Of a stretch of 30,204 nucleotides of DNA, positions 1-7,229 are shown piece by piece. Within the stretch, counting starts at the first letter, position 1. Each line of letters starts with the position of its first letter. The notes under the pieces are model-generated. The model was not told where the DNA came from, did not search any database, and saw nothing but the letters and a program-made list of their open reading frames with translations. A program made the position numbers and the translations under genes. Origin of the DNA: Clostridia bacterium (lineage in GTDB: Bacteria; Bacillota; Clostridia; Christensenellales; UBA1242); assembly GCA_900767835.1 (NCBI GenBank), contig CAAGAO010000009.1, forward strand, positions 1 through 30,204, in the 5' to 3' direction.

Positions 1-211
1 GCGTGCTTTCGCACGATATAAGAGACGGGGTCTTTTTATTGATTGTAGTTCTTCGCCACTCATTCCAGCCATAAGCAAATTTGCTTTCGCAAACTATTTT
101 TTCTTTTTCAAAACCTTTTTTTATGAAAGTAAACTTTCAACTCTCGTTTTTGTAAAAAGAAAAGTGCTTGACTATCGTCAAACACTTACTTATGGTTGGA
201 ATGAGTGGACT
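1..211 (-). mobile_element. Left copy (R1) of the tRNA-Ile-associated non-coding element, cut by the window edge
   Basis: This stretch repeats 2098-2307 almost base for base in the same orientation, with scattered substitutions and one single-base length difference. It carries the same hairpins, for example GTTTGC/GCAAAC around 80-95 and GTTTGAC/GTCAAAC around 170-186. It ends in the same tRNA-Ile 3' terminus (193-211). Its left part lies outside the window. It has no coding capacity: reading frames through it are hairpin arms. Confidence 0.8.
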
Positions 212-238
212 ATGGTCTACCGACCCCCACCTTATCAG
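193..238 (-). pseudogene. tRNA-Ile 3'-half remnant
   Basis: Read on the minus strand this is the 3' half of tRNA-Ile, from the anticodon loop to CCA, compared with the intact gene at 2289-2365. Acceptor and anticodon 3' strands are kept, but the T-loop region (212-218) is replaced by unrelated bases. Homology stops inside the anticodon loop. The 5' half is absent, so no tRNA can be made. Confidence 0.8.
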
Positions 239-321
239 AAAAGTGTATGTTTTTGAGTGGGTTTATACGCATACCCTTGAATGTGTCTAAAATAAAGGCT
301 TTTGGGCACATTAAAAAGTCT

Positions 322-367
322 TTTGATGTCAAACAAAAATGCACACTTGACATCAGTTGACATCAAA
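322..367. promoter_or_regulatory. Cluster of three TTGACATCA motifs
   Basis: TTGACATCA occurs at 347-355 and again at 357-365 as a direct repeat with a 10-nt period, and its inverse lies at 324-332. The outer copies form an 11-bp perfect inverted repeat (322-332 with 357-367). This could be a repressor operator or iteron-like site left from a mobile element. No adjacent gene start is served by it. The rest of 240-461 shows nothing else that I recognise. Confidence 0.35.
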
Positions 368-461
368 TATGCACTTTTTATTAAACTTTTGCTATCTAAA
401 TTGGTCTAAAACGCGATAAATTTTTCTAAAACCATTTATTAGAAAAATTAGTTATTTTAAT

Positions 462-905
462 TTATTTGTTTTTCATTGCAAAGTATTGCCTTATTCCTTC
501 TTTATGATAAGGCAAAGGTAAAAGATTTTCGACCTCATCAATTGGCACCCATAAAGGTTCGTGACCATCTTCAGTTGGGTTGCATGCTTCTTCAGATAAG
601 TTTACCACATAAAAATTTGCGAGCGATTCCATTGGCCACTGTCCACCTGCAAGCCAAAAGCAATCAACGGTGCATAATTCATTGATGCTTTCAATAGTAT
701 AACCGCTTTCTTCTAAAAATTCACGTCTCAAACAATCTTCGTGAGTTTCTCCTTGTTCTATACCACCACCAACCATGGCTATTTCATTTTTCTTTGTTTT
801 TTTTGTTAATAAAATTTTTCCATTTCTTTCACAAATTCCAAAACATGTTTCTCTAAAATCAAATTTTCTATTAACAAATTTTTCTCCCAAGGTAATTGTT
901 TTCAT
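462..905 (-). CDS. NUDIX hydrolase
   Basis: This is a predicted cytosolic NUDIX pyrophosphohydrolase of 147 residues. The Nudix box G-x5-E-x7-REUxEExGU is complete at residues 47-69 (G47, E53, R61, E62, E65, E66, G68), so the Mg-binding helix should work. The N-terminal strand carries the usual C-G-I-...-GKILL pattern. The substrate cannot be named; it could be an oxidised or modified nucleotide or a sugar nucleotide. I chose the ATG at 905 because GAGGAG lies 5 nt upstream of it, whereas the longer frame to 962 has no ribosome binding site and runs through a TATAAT-like promoter. It is the only apparently intact gene between the two tRNA-Ile-derived repeats, so it may be cargo of a decayed island. 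Confidence 0.85.
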   Translation of the reverse strand: MKTITLGEKFVNRKFDFRETCFGICERNGKILLTKKTKKNEIAMVGGGIEQGETHEDCLRREFLEESGYTIESINELCTVDCFWLAGGQWPMESLANFYVVNLSEEACNPTEDGHEPLWVPIDEVENLLPLPYHKEGIRQYFAMKNK

Positions 906-1009
906 ATATTCTCCTCGGGTTATATTATACTGAAAATTATAAAAAAAATAAACTAAATTCAACTAAACCAAAACTTTCTATTTTGCAATACTCTTTCTAC
1001 TTTAACTAG

Positions 1010-1037
1010 AAAAACTTTGTAAAATTACAAAGTTTTT
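1010..1037. terminator. Orphan hairpin between divergent genes
   Basis: A perfect 13-bp stem (AAAAACTTTGTAA with its complement) has a 2-nt loop and is flanked by A and T runs on both sides, as in a bidirectional terminator. It lies between two divergent gene starts, where no transcript needs to end. It is probably a leftover of a deleted gene. Confidence 0.5.
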
Positions 1038-1228
1038 CGGCTTATTATATCCTTAAAAATCTCTTTTCTACTTTTTTTCATACATTTTTAGGAGAAAGTT
1101 ATGGTTTATTGTATCATATAAAAATTTGCAATTTCAAATTATACTGACAGGCTATAGAAAAAAATTTACGAAAATTTAATACCAAAAGGAGTCTTTTATG
1201 ATATAATCAAACCATAGGAGAAAATGTT

Positions 1229-1312
1229 ATGTCTAACATTAAGGTTTTTGAAGATAAAAAAAATAGAAACCAATGGAATGCAGACGAAGAGGATTGGTAT
1301 TTTTCTATATAG
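1229..1312 (+). pseudogene. 27-codon remnant of a Bro-N / DinD-like gene
   Basis: An ATG at 1229 with AGGAG at 1216-1220 and a TATAAT at 1202-1207 opens a frame that begins SNIKVFEDKK and continues to EEDWYFSI before a TAG at 1310-1312. This opening resembles the start of phage antirepressor-like Bro-N/DinD proteins, which normally continue with a V-D-V-V-x-x-L segment. Here the gene stops at that point, and the following bases do not continue the domain in any frame I could see. The promoter, ribosome binding site and first codons survive while the body is deleted. Family assignment rests on about 20 residues, so it is tentative. Confidence 0.5.
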
Positions 1313-1359
1313 AAACTCAATAACATTTAAATAAAAAATTAATTAAATAGGAGAAATTT

Positions 1360-1868
1360 ATGGAAACTAGATTAGCCATTAAAACGGATTTGGCGGAACT
1401 AAAGACAATGTTTGATAAAATTGTTAAAGTCATGGAATCAAACAAAGTTTTTATATGGAATGAATATTATCCTTATGAGGAATTTGAAAATGATATTCAA
1501 AATAAAAATTTGTATGTGACTACTGAAAATGATAAAATTATTTCGGCATTTGGACTATTGATAATGTTAATGGCTCTAATTGCTTTGAATGGAACGATAA
1601 AAATGCAAAAGCTTTATATCTTGGAAGATTTGGGGTTAATCCAGATTGCCAAAAATGTGGATATGGTGCAAAAACGATAAATGAAGCTATAAACATTTCA
1701 AAAAGTTTTGGGGCAAAATATTTAAGACTTCAAGTTGTTGATACGAATATTCCAGCAATTAATTTTTATAAAAAAATTGGATTTAATAGTGTCGATGGTA
1801 AGTTTGAAGAATATATAGAAGAAACAGACACAACCCTTATTGAATATGGATTTGAAATAAAATTGTAA
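1360..1868 (+). pseudogene. GNAT N-acetyltransferase, frameshifted
   Basis: The start has GGAG at 1350-1353. The first 66 codons read as a GNAT N-terminal half. Near 1557 (CTATTGATAATG) one T appears lost: with it restored, the frame continues with LFDNVNG and then the acetyl-CoA loop GVNPDCQKCGYGAKT, followed by an NFYKKIGF motif, typical of a complete GNAT fold of about 168 residues. The uninterrupted frame instead ends at 1680 with a non-homologous tail. A second length change in an A run near 1860 probably disturbs the original stop. Both lesions are in homopolymers, so recent inactivation and sequencing error are both possible. The acetyl acceptor is unknown. Confidence 0.75.
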
Positions 1869-1875
1869 ATTTCAG

Positions 1876-1909
1876 AAATACAATCATACTATATGGTTGT
1901 ATTTCTTTA
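1876..1909 (+). terminator. Terminator after the acetyltransferase
   Basis: GAAATACAA at 1876-1884 pairs with TTGTATTTC at 1898-1906 and is followed by a short T run. Confidence 0.5.
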
Positions 1910-1983
1910 ATAAGATAATTATAATTTGGTTTATATGCTGTACTTTAGCCAAAATTTGATTTATATGTTATACTTATTAGATA

Positions 1984-2009
1984 AAAAAATGAGAGCGAAA
2001 TTCGCTCTC
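1984..2009 (-). terminator. Terminator, probably the original one of the tRNA-Ile transcript
   Basis: GAGAGCGAAATTCGCTCTC forms a strong hairpin. On the minus strand it is followed by seven T. It lies 5 nt beyond a relic tRNA-Ile 3' end (2015-2033), the usual spacing for a tRNA terminator. Confidence 0.75.
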
Positions 2010-2014
2010 AAATT

Positions 2015-2033
2015 TGGTTGGAATGAGTGGACT
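2015..2033 (-). repeat. Relic tRNA-Ile 3' end (R3)
   Basis: TGGTTGGAATGAGTGGACT is identical to 2289-2307, the 3'-terminal 19 nt of tRNA-Ile including the encoded CCA. It sits directly before the hairpin terminator. The simplest reading is that this was the tRNA's own 3' end before the 274-bp element inserted. Confidence 0.8.
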
Positions 2034-2307
2034 TAATATTAAAAAAGTTATATGAATAACAGTACAAAAATATTTAGTTATATTTCCCTACCTTATAGCG
2101 TGCTTTCGCACGATATAAGAGACGGGGTCTTTTTATTGATTGTAGTTCTTCGCCACTCATTCCAGCCATAAGCAAGTTTGCTTTCGCAAACTATTTTTTC
2201 TTTTTCAAAACCTTTTTTATGAAAATAAACTTTCAACTCTCGTTTTTGTAAAAAGAAAAGTGTTTGACTATCGTCAAACACTTGCTTATGGTTGGAATGA
2301 GTGGACT
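2034..2307 (-). mobile_element. 274-bp non-coding element inserted at the tRNA-Ile 3' end
   Basis: The segment is flanked by 19-bp direct repeats of the tRNA-Ile 3' end (2015-2033 and 2289-2307). It has no credible gene. It is packed with hairpins: 2092-2120 (CTTATA.CGTGC with GCACG.TATAAG), then a 21-bp outer stem (2153-2173 with 2284-2304, one G-T pair) enclosing three arms. The arms are AGTTTGC/GCAAACT at 2175-2192, a longer T-rich/A-rich arm at about 2194-2260, and AGTGTTTGAC/GTCAAACACT at about 2259-2282. The right arm of the outer stem is the tRNA 3' end itself. A near copy lies at 1-211. It carries no integrase, so it would need one from elsewhere. Confidence 0.7.
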
Positions 2308-2365
2308 CGAACCACCGACCCCCACCTTATCAGGGTGGTGCTCTAACCGGCTGAGCTACATTCCA
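2289..2365 (-). tRNA. tRNA-Ile(GAT)
   Basis: The cloverleaf is complete on the minus strand: acceptor TGGAATG/CATTCCA, D arm GCTC/GAGC, anticodon stem CCACC/GGTGG with loop CTGATAA (anticodon GAT), T arm with TTCGAGT, and an encoded CCA. It is downstream of tRNA-Ala in one transcript, the pair usually found in rRNA spacers, here without rRNA genes in the window. Confidence 0.95.
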
Positions 2366-2389
2366 TCGGTTTTTGGTTTAATTAATAAA

Positions 2390-2466
2390 TGGTGGAGGTG
2401 AACGGAATCGAACCGATGACCTCCTGCTTGCAAGGCAGGCGCTCTAGCCAGCTGAGCTACACCCCC
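2390..2466 (-). tRNA. tRNA-Ala(TGC)
   Basis: The acceptor GGGGGTG pairs with CACCTCC, the anticodon loop is CTTGCAA (anticodon TGC), the T loop is TTCGATT, and CCA is encoded. It is the first gene of the Ala-Ile tRNA operon. Confidence 0.95.
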
Positions 2467-2483
2467 ATAACTTAACGAAAATG

Positions 2484-2512
2484 ATTTTAACACTATTGAA
2501 TATATTTGTCAA
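2484..2512 (-). promoter_or_regulatory. Promoter of the tRNA-Ala/Ile operon
   Basis: On the minus strand, TTGACA (2507-2512) and TAAAAT (2484-2489) are separated by 17 bp. The -10 box ends 17 nt before the tRNA-Ala 5' end. Confidence 0.8.
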
Positions 2513-2934
2513 CAGTTTTTTTGACATTTTCCAAAAATATTTACCAAAAAAGTTTTGTAGTGTTAGTTCTAAAAAAATCAAATAATTTATTCAAAGAGTA
2601 AACTAAAAGTTATTTTTAAGTTGCTTTTAACATCAACCAAATTAGCAATAATTGTATTTGTGTCACAAATGTTTTTTTGAAATGAATTTAGGTTAAGATA
2701 TATACACGATAGATTTTTAACCATATAAGATACAATATTTATATATTGGCATCACAATTTCAAGTGTTTTTTGTGTAAGCACAAATTTCACTTTCTCTCG
2801 TTCATTAATTAAAACTTTTTTTTAAAATAACAAAAAATAACTTTAATTTTGAGTCTTAACAATAAAAAAAATAATTAGTAAATGTATACAATAACAAAAA
2901 GTGGCAATAATCATTTGCGTAAAGGAAAGTGGTT
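2513..2934. other. Intergenic region, nothing recognised
   Basis: This is very AT-rich spacer between the divergent tRNA operon and spoIIR. I see no credible frame, tRNA or strong hairpin. The spoIIR promoter must lie here but no clear sigma-A box stands out; a forespore sigma factor would be expected from the family. Confidence 0.5.
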
Positions 2935-3456
2935 ATGAAAAAAGTAGGAGTTATTTTATCAATTATAATTATTGCATTAATTGTTGTTTTTGGGACAACA
3001 TATAAAGAAGTTAATAAAGAGTATTTACGCATACATATTCGAGCGAATAGCAATGCAGAGATTGATCAGTTGGTAAAATACAAAATTAAAGATGAGATTG
3101 TTGTAACCATAACACCATATATTGCTGATTGTAATAATTTTGAAGAGGTTAAACTGGTTTTAAAAGAAAACTTAACTTTAATTGATAGTATTGCAAATTC
3201 AGTTTTAGTTAAAAATGGGTTTAATTATACAGCAAAAAGTAAATTGTGCAATGAAGAATTTCCAACAAGGACATACAATGGATACACTCTTGAGTCAGGT
3301 TTTTATGACGCTTTGATAGTAGAACTAGGTTTGGCTCAAGGGGATAACTGGTGGTGTGTGGTATATCCGCCATTGTGTTTCACGAACGCGTGTAATGGAA
3401 GCAATGTAGTATATAAATCTAGGATATTAGAATTAATTAGAAATTTTAAAAAATAG
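2935..3456 (+). CDS. spoIIR: Stage II sporulation protein R
   Basis: SpoIIR is a forespore-secreted signal that activates the membrane protease SpoIIGA, which then processes pro-sigma-E in the mother cell. The 173-residue product has an N-terminal membrane/signal segment (about residues 3-21), then the family's opening motif (LRIHIRANS) and the conserved FPTRTYNGYTLESGFYDAL and NWWCVVYPPLCF blocks, as two separate motifs in the second half. The length fits a short member of the family. ATG 2935 is preferred because AAAGGAAAG ends 5 nt before it; an in-frame GTG at 2929 is possible. murG follows 58 nt later on the same strand. Its presence implies a spore-forming lineage. Confidence 0.9.
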   Translation: MKKVGVILSIIIIALIVVFGTTYKEVNKEYLRIHIRANSNAEIDQLVKYKIKDEIVVTITPYIADCNNFEEVKLVLKENLTLIDSIANSVLVKNGFNYTAKSKLCNEEFPTRTYNGYTLESGFYDALIVELGLAQGDNWWCVVYPPLCFTNACNGSNVVYKSRILELIRNFKK

Positions 3457-3514
3457 TTTTTATTTTTTTCAATAAAAATGTTTTATTTACATACAAATAT
3501 ATTATGGAGATGTT

Positions 3515-4564
3515 ATGAGTAAAACATTAATATTAACTGGTGGAGGTACTGCTGGGCATATTATGCCAAACCTTGCACTTTTGCCAATGCTAGAAAAAGA
3601 ATATGACAAAATATACTATTTAGGTAGTAAAAATAGCATGGAAGAAAAAATTATTAAACAGTATAAAAATATTAGGTTTATTGAAATTCCAACAACAAAA
3701 TTAATTAGAAAATTTACCTTTAAAAACTTATTAATTCCTTTTAAATTGATAAATAGTATATGTAAAACAAAAAAAATAATTAAAGAAATAAAGCCAAATG
3801 TAATTTTTTGCAAGGGTGGTTTTGTGAGCGTTCCGGTGGCAATAGCGGGGCATATGTGTAAAATACCTGTAATTGCTCACGAAAGTGATTATTCTATGGG
3901 ACTTGCGAATAAAATTATATTAAAATTTGCAAGTACTGTATGCACCACTTTTGAAGACACTGCAAAAGTTTCTAAAAAATGTATTTGTACTGGGACTCCA
4001 ATAAGAAAACAAATTTTTGAAGGCAAAAAAGAAAATGTTTTAAATTTGTTTGATTATGACAAAAACAAAAAAACGATTCTCTTTTTTGGTGGAAGTTTAG
4101 GAAGTAAAAATATAAACAAACTAGTTGAACAAGGACTCGACAGTTTGTTAAAAAAATACAATGTTTTACATATAACAGGCAAAGGAAATAAATTAAATAT
4201 AAAAGAAAAAGGTTATTATCAAGTCGAGTTTACAAACAAAATAGAAGATTTTTTTGATGCGTCAGATTTGGTTGTTTGTAGGGGTGGTGCAAATAGTTTG
4301 TTTGAACTTTTGGCATTAAAAAAACAAATGATTATAATACCTTTATCCAAGGCGGAAAGTAGGGGAGACCAGTTGGAAAATGCTGATTATTTTAAAAAAA
4401 ATGGTTTGGCAGATGTAATGTTTGAAGAAAATATGTCGGTTGAATTGTTGTTAAAGAAAATGGACGATATTTTTCAAAGGAAGTCAAATGTAAATACCAC
4501 ATCAAAATATTTTGGATTGACACCGAATAAAAAAATTGTTGATATAATTAAGAATGCAAAATAG
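3515..4564 (+). CDS. murG: MurG, lipid II-forming GlcNAc transferase
   Basis: MurG transfers GlcNAc from UDP-GlcNAc to lipid I on the cytoplasmic face of the membrane, giving lipid II for peptidoglycan. The 349-residue GT-B (GT28) protein shows the N-terminal glycine loop GGGTAGH (residues 9-15), a HESDYSMGLANK segment that replaces the HEQN version of proteobacterial enzymes, the second-domain loop FFGGSLGSKNIN, and the nucleotide-binding CRGGANSLFELL followed by SRGDQLENADYF. These are the hallmarks of the Firmicutes branch. GGAG lies 8 nt before the start. It is not inside a mur/dcw cluster here, since its neighbours are spoIIR and an unrelated surface protein. Confidence 0.92.
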   Translation: MSKTLILTGGGTAGHIMPNLALLPMLEKEYDKIYYLGSKNSMEEKIIKQYKNIRFIEIPTTKLIRKFTFKNLLIPFKLINSICKTKKIIKEIKPNVIFCKGGFVSVPVAIAGHMCKIPVIAHESDYSMGLANKIILKFASTVCTTFEDTAKVSKKCICTGTPIRKQIFEGKKENVLNLFDYDKNKKTILFFGGSLGSKNINKLVEQGLDSLLKKYNVLHITGKGNKLNIKEKGYYQVEFTNKIEDFFDASDLVVCRGGANSLFELLALKKQMIIIPLSKAESRGDQLENADYFKKNGLADVMFEENMSVELLLKKMDDIFQRKSNVNTTSKYFGLTPNKKIVDIIKNAK

Positions 4565-4635
4565 AAAAATAAGAATATATTTGATTATTATAAATAAAAA
4601 AATCACGTAGTTTGCGACTTTTAAAGTTTAAAAAA

Positions 4636-4718
4636 CTATAGAAAGCAAATTTCGTTACGCAAAATTTTAAACTTGTGAACTCACAAGTTTGTTTGCTATT
4701 AGCAAACGCTTTCTATAG
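4636..4718 (+). repeat. Three-arm palindromic repeat, copy A1
   Basis: Outer stem CTATAGAAAGC (4636-4646) pairs with GCTTTCTATAG (4708-4718). Inside are three arms: a weak AAATTT/AAATTT arm (4647-4667), a 10-bp AAACTTGTGA/TCACAAGTTT arm (4669-4690), and GTTTGCT/AGCAAAC (4691-4707). It lies between the convergent ends of murG and the next gene. Confidence 0.8.
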
Positions 4719-4740
4719 CGTTATGTTGTGGTTTAATGTA

Positions 4741-6342
4741 TTAATTCACATTAATAGTGATAGTTGTCGAAATGTTTAAATCATTATTGTAAATTGTTAT
4801 TGTTGTTGTGCCAACATCTAAAATATTTAATCTAATTGTATTATTAATTGACATAGAGGAACTATTTGATGATATTGCAACATTTGTGTTAGAAATAGTA
4901 AATAAAAGTGTTTGGTCTTTATTTGGGGCATTATTTTGGTCTAGTATTTCAACGAAAATAAAAATCTCCAAATCTTCTTCAAAATTAACAGTTAATATGT
5001 CATTAACAAAAGTATATTCTGTAGAGCAGTTATGTATATTTTTTGATATTTTAAAACTAGGACAATATTTGATAGTTATGTTTAATATTGTATTATTATT
5101 GTATTGAATTAATACATTTTTATCTTTGTTTTCTGTTATTTGAATATTGTTATTTTCAATAATTATTCCATCATCTTTTTCTATTGCATAACTACCATAA
5201 TAATATGATGGAATAATAGAGATATAAAAATCTTTTTTAGCGTTTAACTCAAGGTTAATTGTTAAACTATCATAAATTTCTTTTTGTGTGCCATTAAAAA
5301 TAACGGCTGTCGGTAAAATTTTAGAAATAATTAAGTTATAAGTTTTAGTCACATTAGATATATTAGATTTAAATGTTATAGTAGAAGTACCTTCTTTATT
5401 TGCTAATATTTGATTGTTGTTTAAAATCACACAATCATTATTAATAGAAAATTGAATGCTATCATTTGAATCGTTGATAGTGGATATGTTAAATGACGCG
5501 ACATCATAAAAACCATCATTATTTGCTTCTGCTTTATAATTATTGTTAAATAAATATAGATTTATGGTATTATTTATTACTGGAATATTAAATGATACTT
5601 CAAAATTATTAGGATAAATGTATGAGGTAATATTGTCAGAAATTTTACTACAATTTTTTGAAATAAATTTAAAATTAAATTCGCCCGATTTTACAACTCT
5701 AAAAGAATATTTTATATAATTTTCATATTTTGAAATGAGTGATAAATTTTCAATATATATGTCGTCATAACCAATTTTAAAATCTTCTTCAACTTTAGTA
5801 TTTTTAGTAATTTTTAAATAATATGTGTTGTAAGCATAAATCACATTTGCTGGTGTTTCATCTTTATTTAAAATGTTAAAACAAACATCAGTAATAGTAT
5901 CAACAATAGTTAGTGTGGTGTATTTAATAATTTGAGGTTCGCTGTTTATGCTTGTGATAATCCTTGTTGTGCCAATTTGCATCGGTGTTATATTTAAATC
6001 ACTGTCAATGCTCGCAATGCTATCATCTTCAATGCATATCTTGACAGAATATTCACCTAAATTCTTAACTGTGTAATGAAATTTATGTATGGTTAATTTG
6101 TCAAATTGAATATCATTTTCTACTTCAAGAGTTGGAGTAATGTTTTCAAAATGTTCATCAGAAGAATGGTCATCAATATCTTTAATATTGTCATTATTAT
6201 TAATGCTGTCGCCTCCAGATGAATTGTTTGTGTTGATATTGTTTACAATTTTTATGGTAAAAAATGTTCCAACCGCAACCACTGCAATTAGAACAATAGA
6301 TAGAATAATATACAAAATTTTCTTATTACCATCTTTTGTCAT
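4741..6342 (-). CDS. Membrane-anchored protein with bacterial Ig-like domains
   Basis: The 533-residue protein starts with a short basic cytosolic tail and one membrane helix (about residues 9-31). An Asn/Asp/Ser-rich linker (to about 70) and a long beta-rich ectodomain follow. At least three segments have the BIG2-like pattern x-V/A-x-I-x-S/N-...-G-T-T/S-x-I-x: around residue 110 (SLN...IGTTRI), around 320 (NDCVILNNNQ...EGTSTITF) and at the C-terminus (NTNVAIS...VGTTTITI). No catalytic motif is visible, so it is probably a cell-surface structural or adhesive protein. There is no Shine-Dalgarno sequence before the ATG, and a promoter just upstream predicts an almost leaderless message. It is Asn-rich compared with the housekeeping genes. 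Confidence 0.75.
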   Translation of the reverse strand: MTKDGNKKILYIILSIVLIAVVAVGTFFTIKIVNNINTNNSSGGDSINNNDNIKDIDDHSSDEHFENITPTLEVENDIQFDKLTIHKFHYTVKNLGEYSVKICIEDDSIASIDSDLNITPMQIGTTRIITSINSEPQIIKYTTLTIVDTITDVCFNILNKDETPANVIYAYNTYYLKITKNTKVEEDFKIGYDDIYIENLSLISKYENYIKYSFRVVKSGEFNFKFISKNCSKISDNITSYIYPNNFEVSFNIPVINNTINLYLFNNNYKAEANNDGFYDVASFNISTINDSNDSIQFSINNDCVILNNNQILANKEGTSTITFKSNISNVTKTYNLIISKILPTAVIFNGTQKEIYDSLTINLELNAKKDFYISIIPSYYYGSYAIEKDDGIIIENNNIQITENKDKNVLIQYNNNTILNITIKYCPSFKISKNIHNCSTEYTFVNDILTVNFEEDLEIFIFVEILDQNNAPNKDQTLLFTISNTNVAISSNSSSMSINNTIRLNILDVGTTTITIYNNDLNISTTITINVN

Positions 6343-6348
6343 ATTTAA

Positions 6349-6377
6349 AGTATGCCACGATTATAAAAATTTGTCAA
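6349..6377 (-). promoter_or_regulatory. Promoter of the Ig-like protein gene
   Basis: On the minus strand, TTGACA (6372-6377) and CATACT (6349-6354) are 17 bp apart. The predicted transcript start falls at or next to the ATG (6342). A second TGTCAA copy lies about 20 bp upstream. Confidence 0.5.
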
Positions 6378-6557
6378 AAAAATAGACTTTTTGTCAAAAT
6401 GAATTCAATAAAATGCGGAAATAAGTCATTAATATGATAATTTTGTATGTGTTTATTAAATATTTTTGAATATGTTAATTAGATCTATTGATTATTAACA
6501 GCCCTCAGTTCATAGTTCCAATAATAAGCATTTATAATTAATCTACTTTATTTTATT

Positions 6558-6586
6558 TTGTTATTACTTGTTAAATATGCTATAAT
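6558..6586 (+). promoter_or_regulatory. Promoter of the hydrolase / ATP-grasp cassette
   Basis: TTGTTA (6558-6563) and a perfect TATAAT (6581-6586) are spaced by 17 bp, with AGGGG before the ATG at 6624. Confidence 0.75.
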
Positions 6587-6623
6587 GTCTTATAAGATAA
6601 ATATATAGATAGGGGTTTTATAA

Positions 6624-7229
6624 ATGTACGATTTTATTATATTAAATGGCAACAAAAAAATAATGTTTTCTGCTCCACATTCAGTTGAACAAACAAGAGA
6701 CGGCGAAATAAAATTTTCAGAGCCAGAAACTGGTGAAATAGCAAAAGAATTAAACTTGCTGGGGTTCCCTTGCATAATTAAAACGAAAAATAATAATGAT
6801 GATGCAAATTTTGACGAATTTTCTCTTTATAGAAATGAGTTAATTAGTTATATTAAAGAAAATAAAATTATAGCATTAGTAGATTTGCATGAAATGGCTC
6901 CATATAGGGAGCAAAATATTTGTTTAGGAACTGGTGGCGAAGAATGCTTAAATTTGTTCGGAGACCATATTAAAGAACAAAAATTACAAGAATATTTTTC
7001 AAGTTATTTTAAGAATGTAACAATTAACAAGCCTTTTGGGGCAAAATACCCTTTTACGGTTTCTAGATATATCTCACAAAATTGCAATATACCTTGTGTT
7101 CAAGTGGAAATTAACTGCAATTTGTTTGTAAATAAACTTACGACAATAAAAGAAATTGCGAAAATTTTTGAAGGTGCAACAAATATATTAGTGGAGAAAC
7201 AAAATGAAAAAGATATTGTTAGTAAATAA
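6624..7229 (+). CDS. N-formylglutamate amidohydrolase-like zinc hydrolase
   Basis: This is a 201-residue cytosolic enzyme of the N-formylglutamate amidohydrolase / zinc carboxypeptidase-like fold. The family's metal and catalytic signatures are visible: the S-A-P-H-S loop (His19) followed by TRDGEIKFSEPETG, a DLH motif (Asp87-His89) and V-E-I-N (Glu162). The canonical enzyme releases formate from N-formyl-glutamate in histidine breakdown, but no hut genes are nearby. The next gene overlaps it by 26 nt and is an amide-forming ATP-grasp ligase, so this hydrolase more likely trims or proofreads an N-acyl or isopeptide bond in the same product. The true substrate cannot be read from sequence. Confidence 0.75.
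   Translation: MYDFIILNGNKKIMFSAPHSVEQTRDGEIKFSEPETGEIAKELNLLGFPCIIKTKNNNDDANFDEFSLYRNELISYIKENKIIALVDLHEMAPYREQNICLGTGGEECLNLFGDHIKEQKLQEYFSSYFKNVTINKPFGAKYPFTVSRYISQNCNIPCVQVEINCNLFVNKLTTIKEIAKIFEGATNILVEKQNEKDIVSK

Noticed and set aside
1360..1680. Intact 106-residue protein
   Set aside because: The last 40 residues are out of frame with a clear GNAT C-terminal half that continues downstream, so this is a frameshifted gene.
2093..2281. 62-residue minus-strand frame
   Set aside because: It runs through the hairpins of the 274-bp element, has no ribosome binding site, and its counterpart in the left copy is not maintained.
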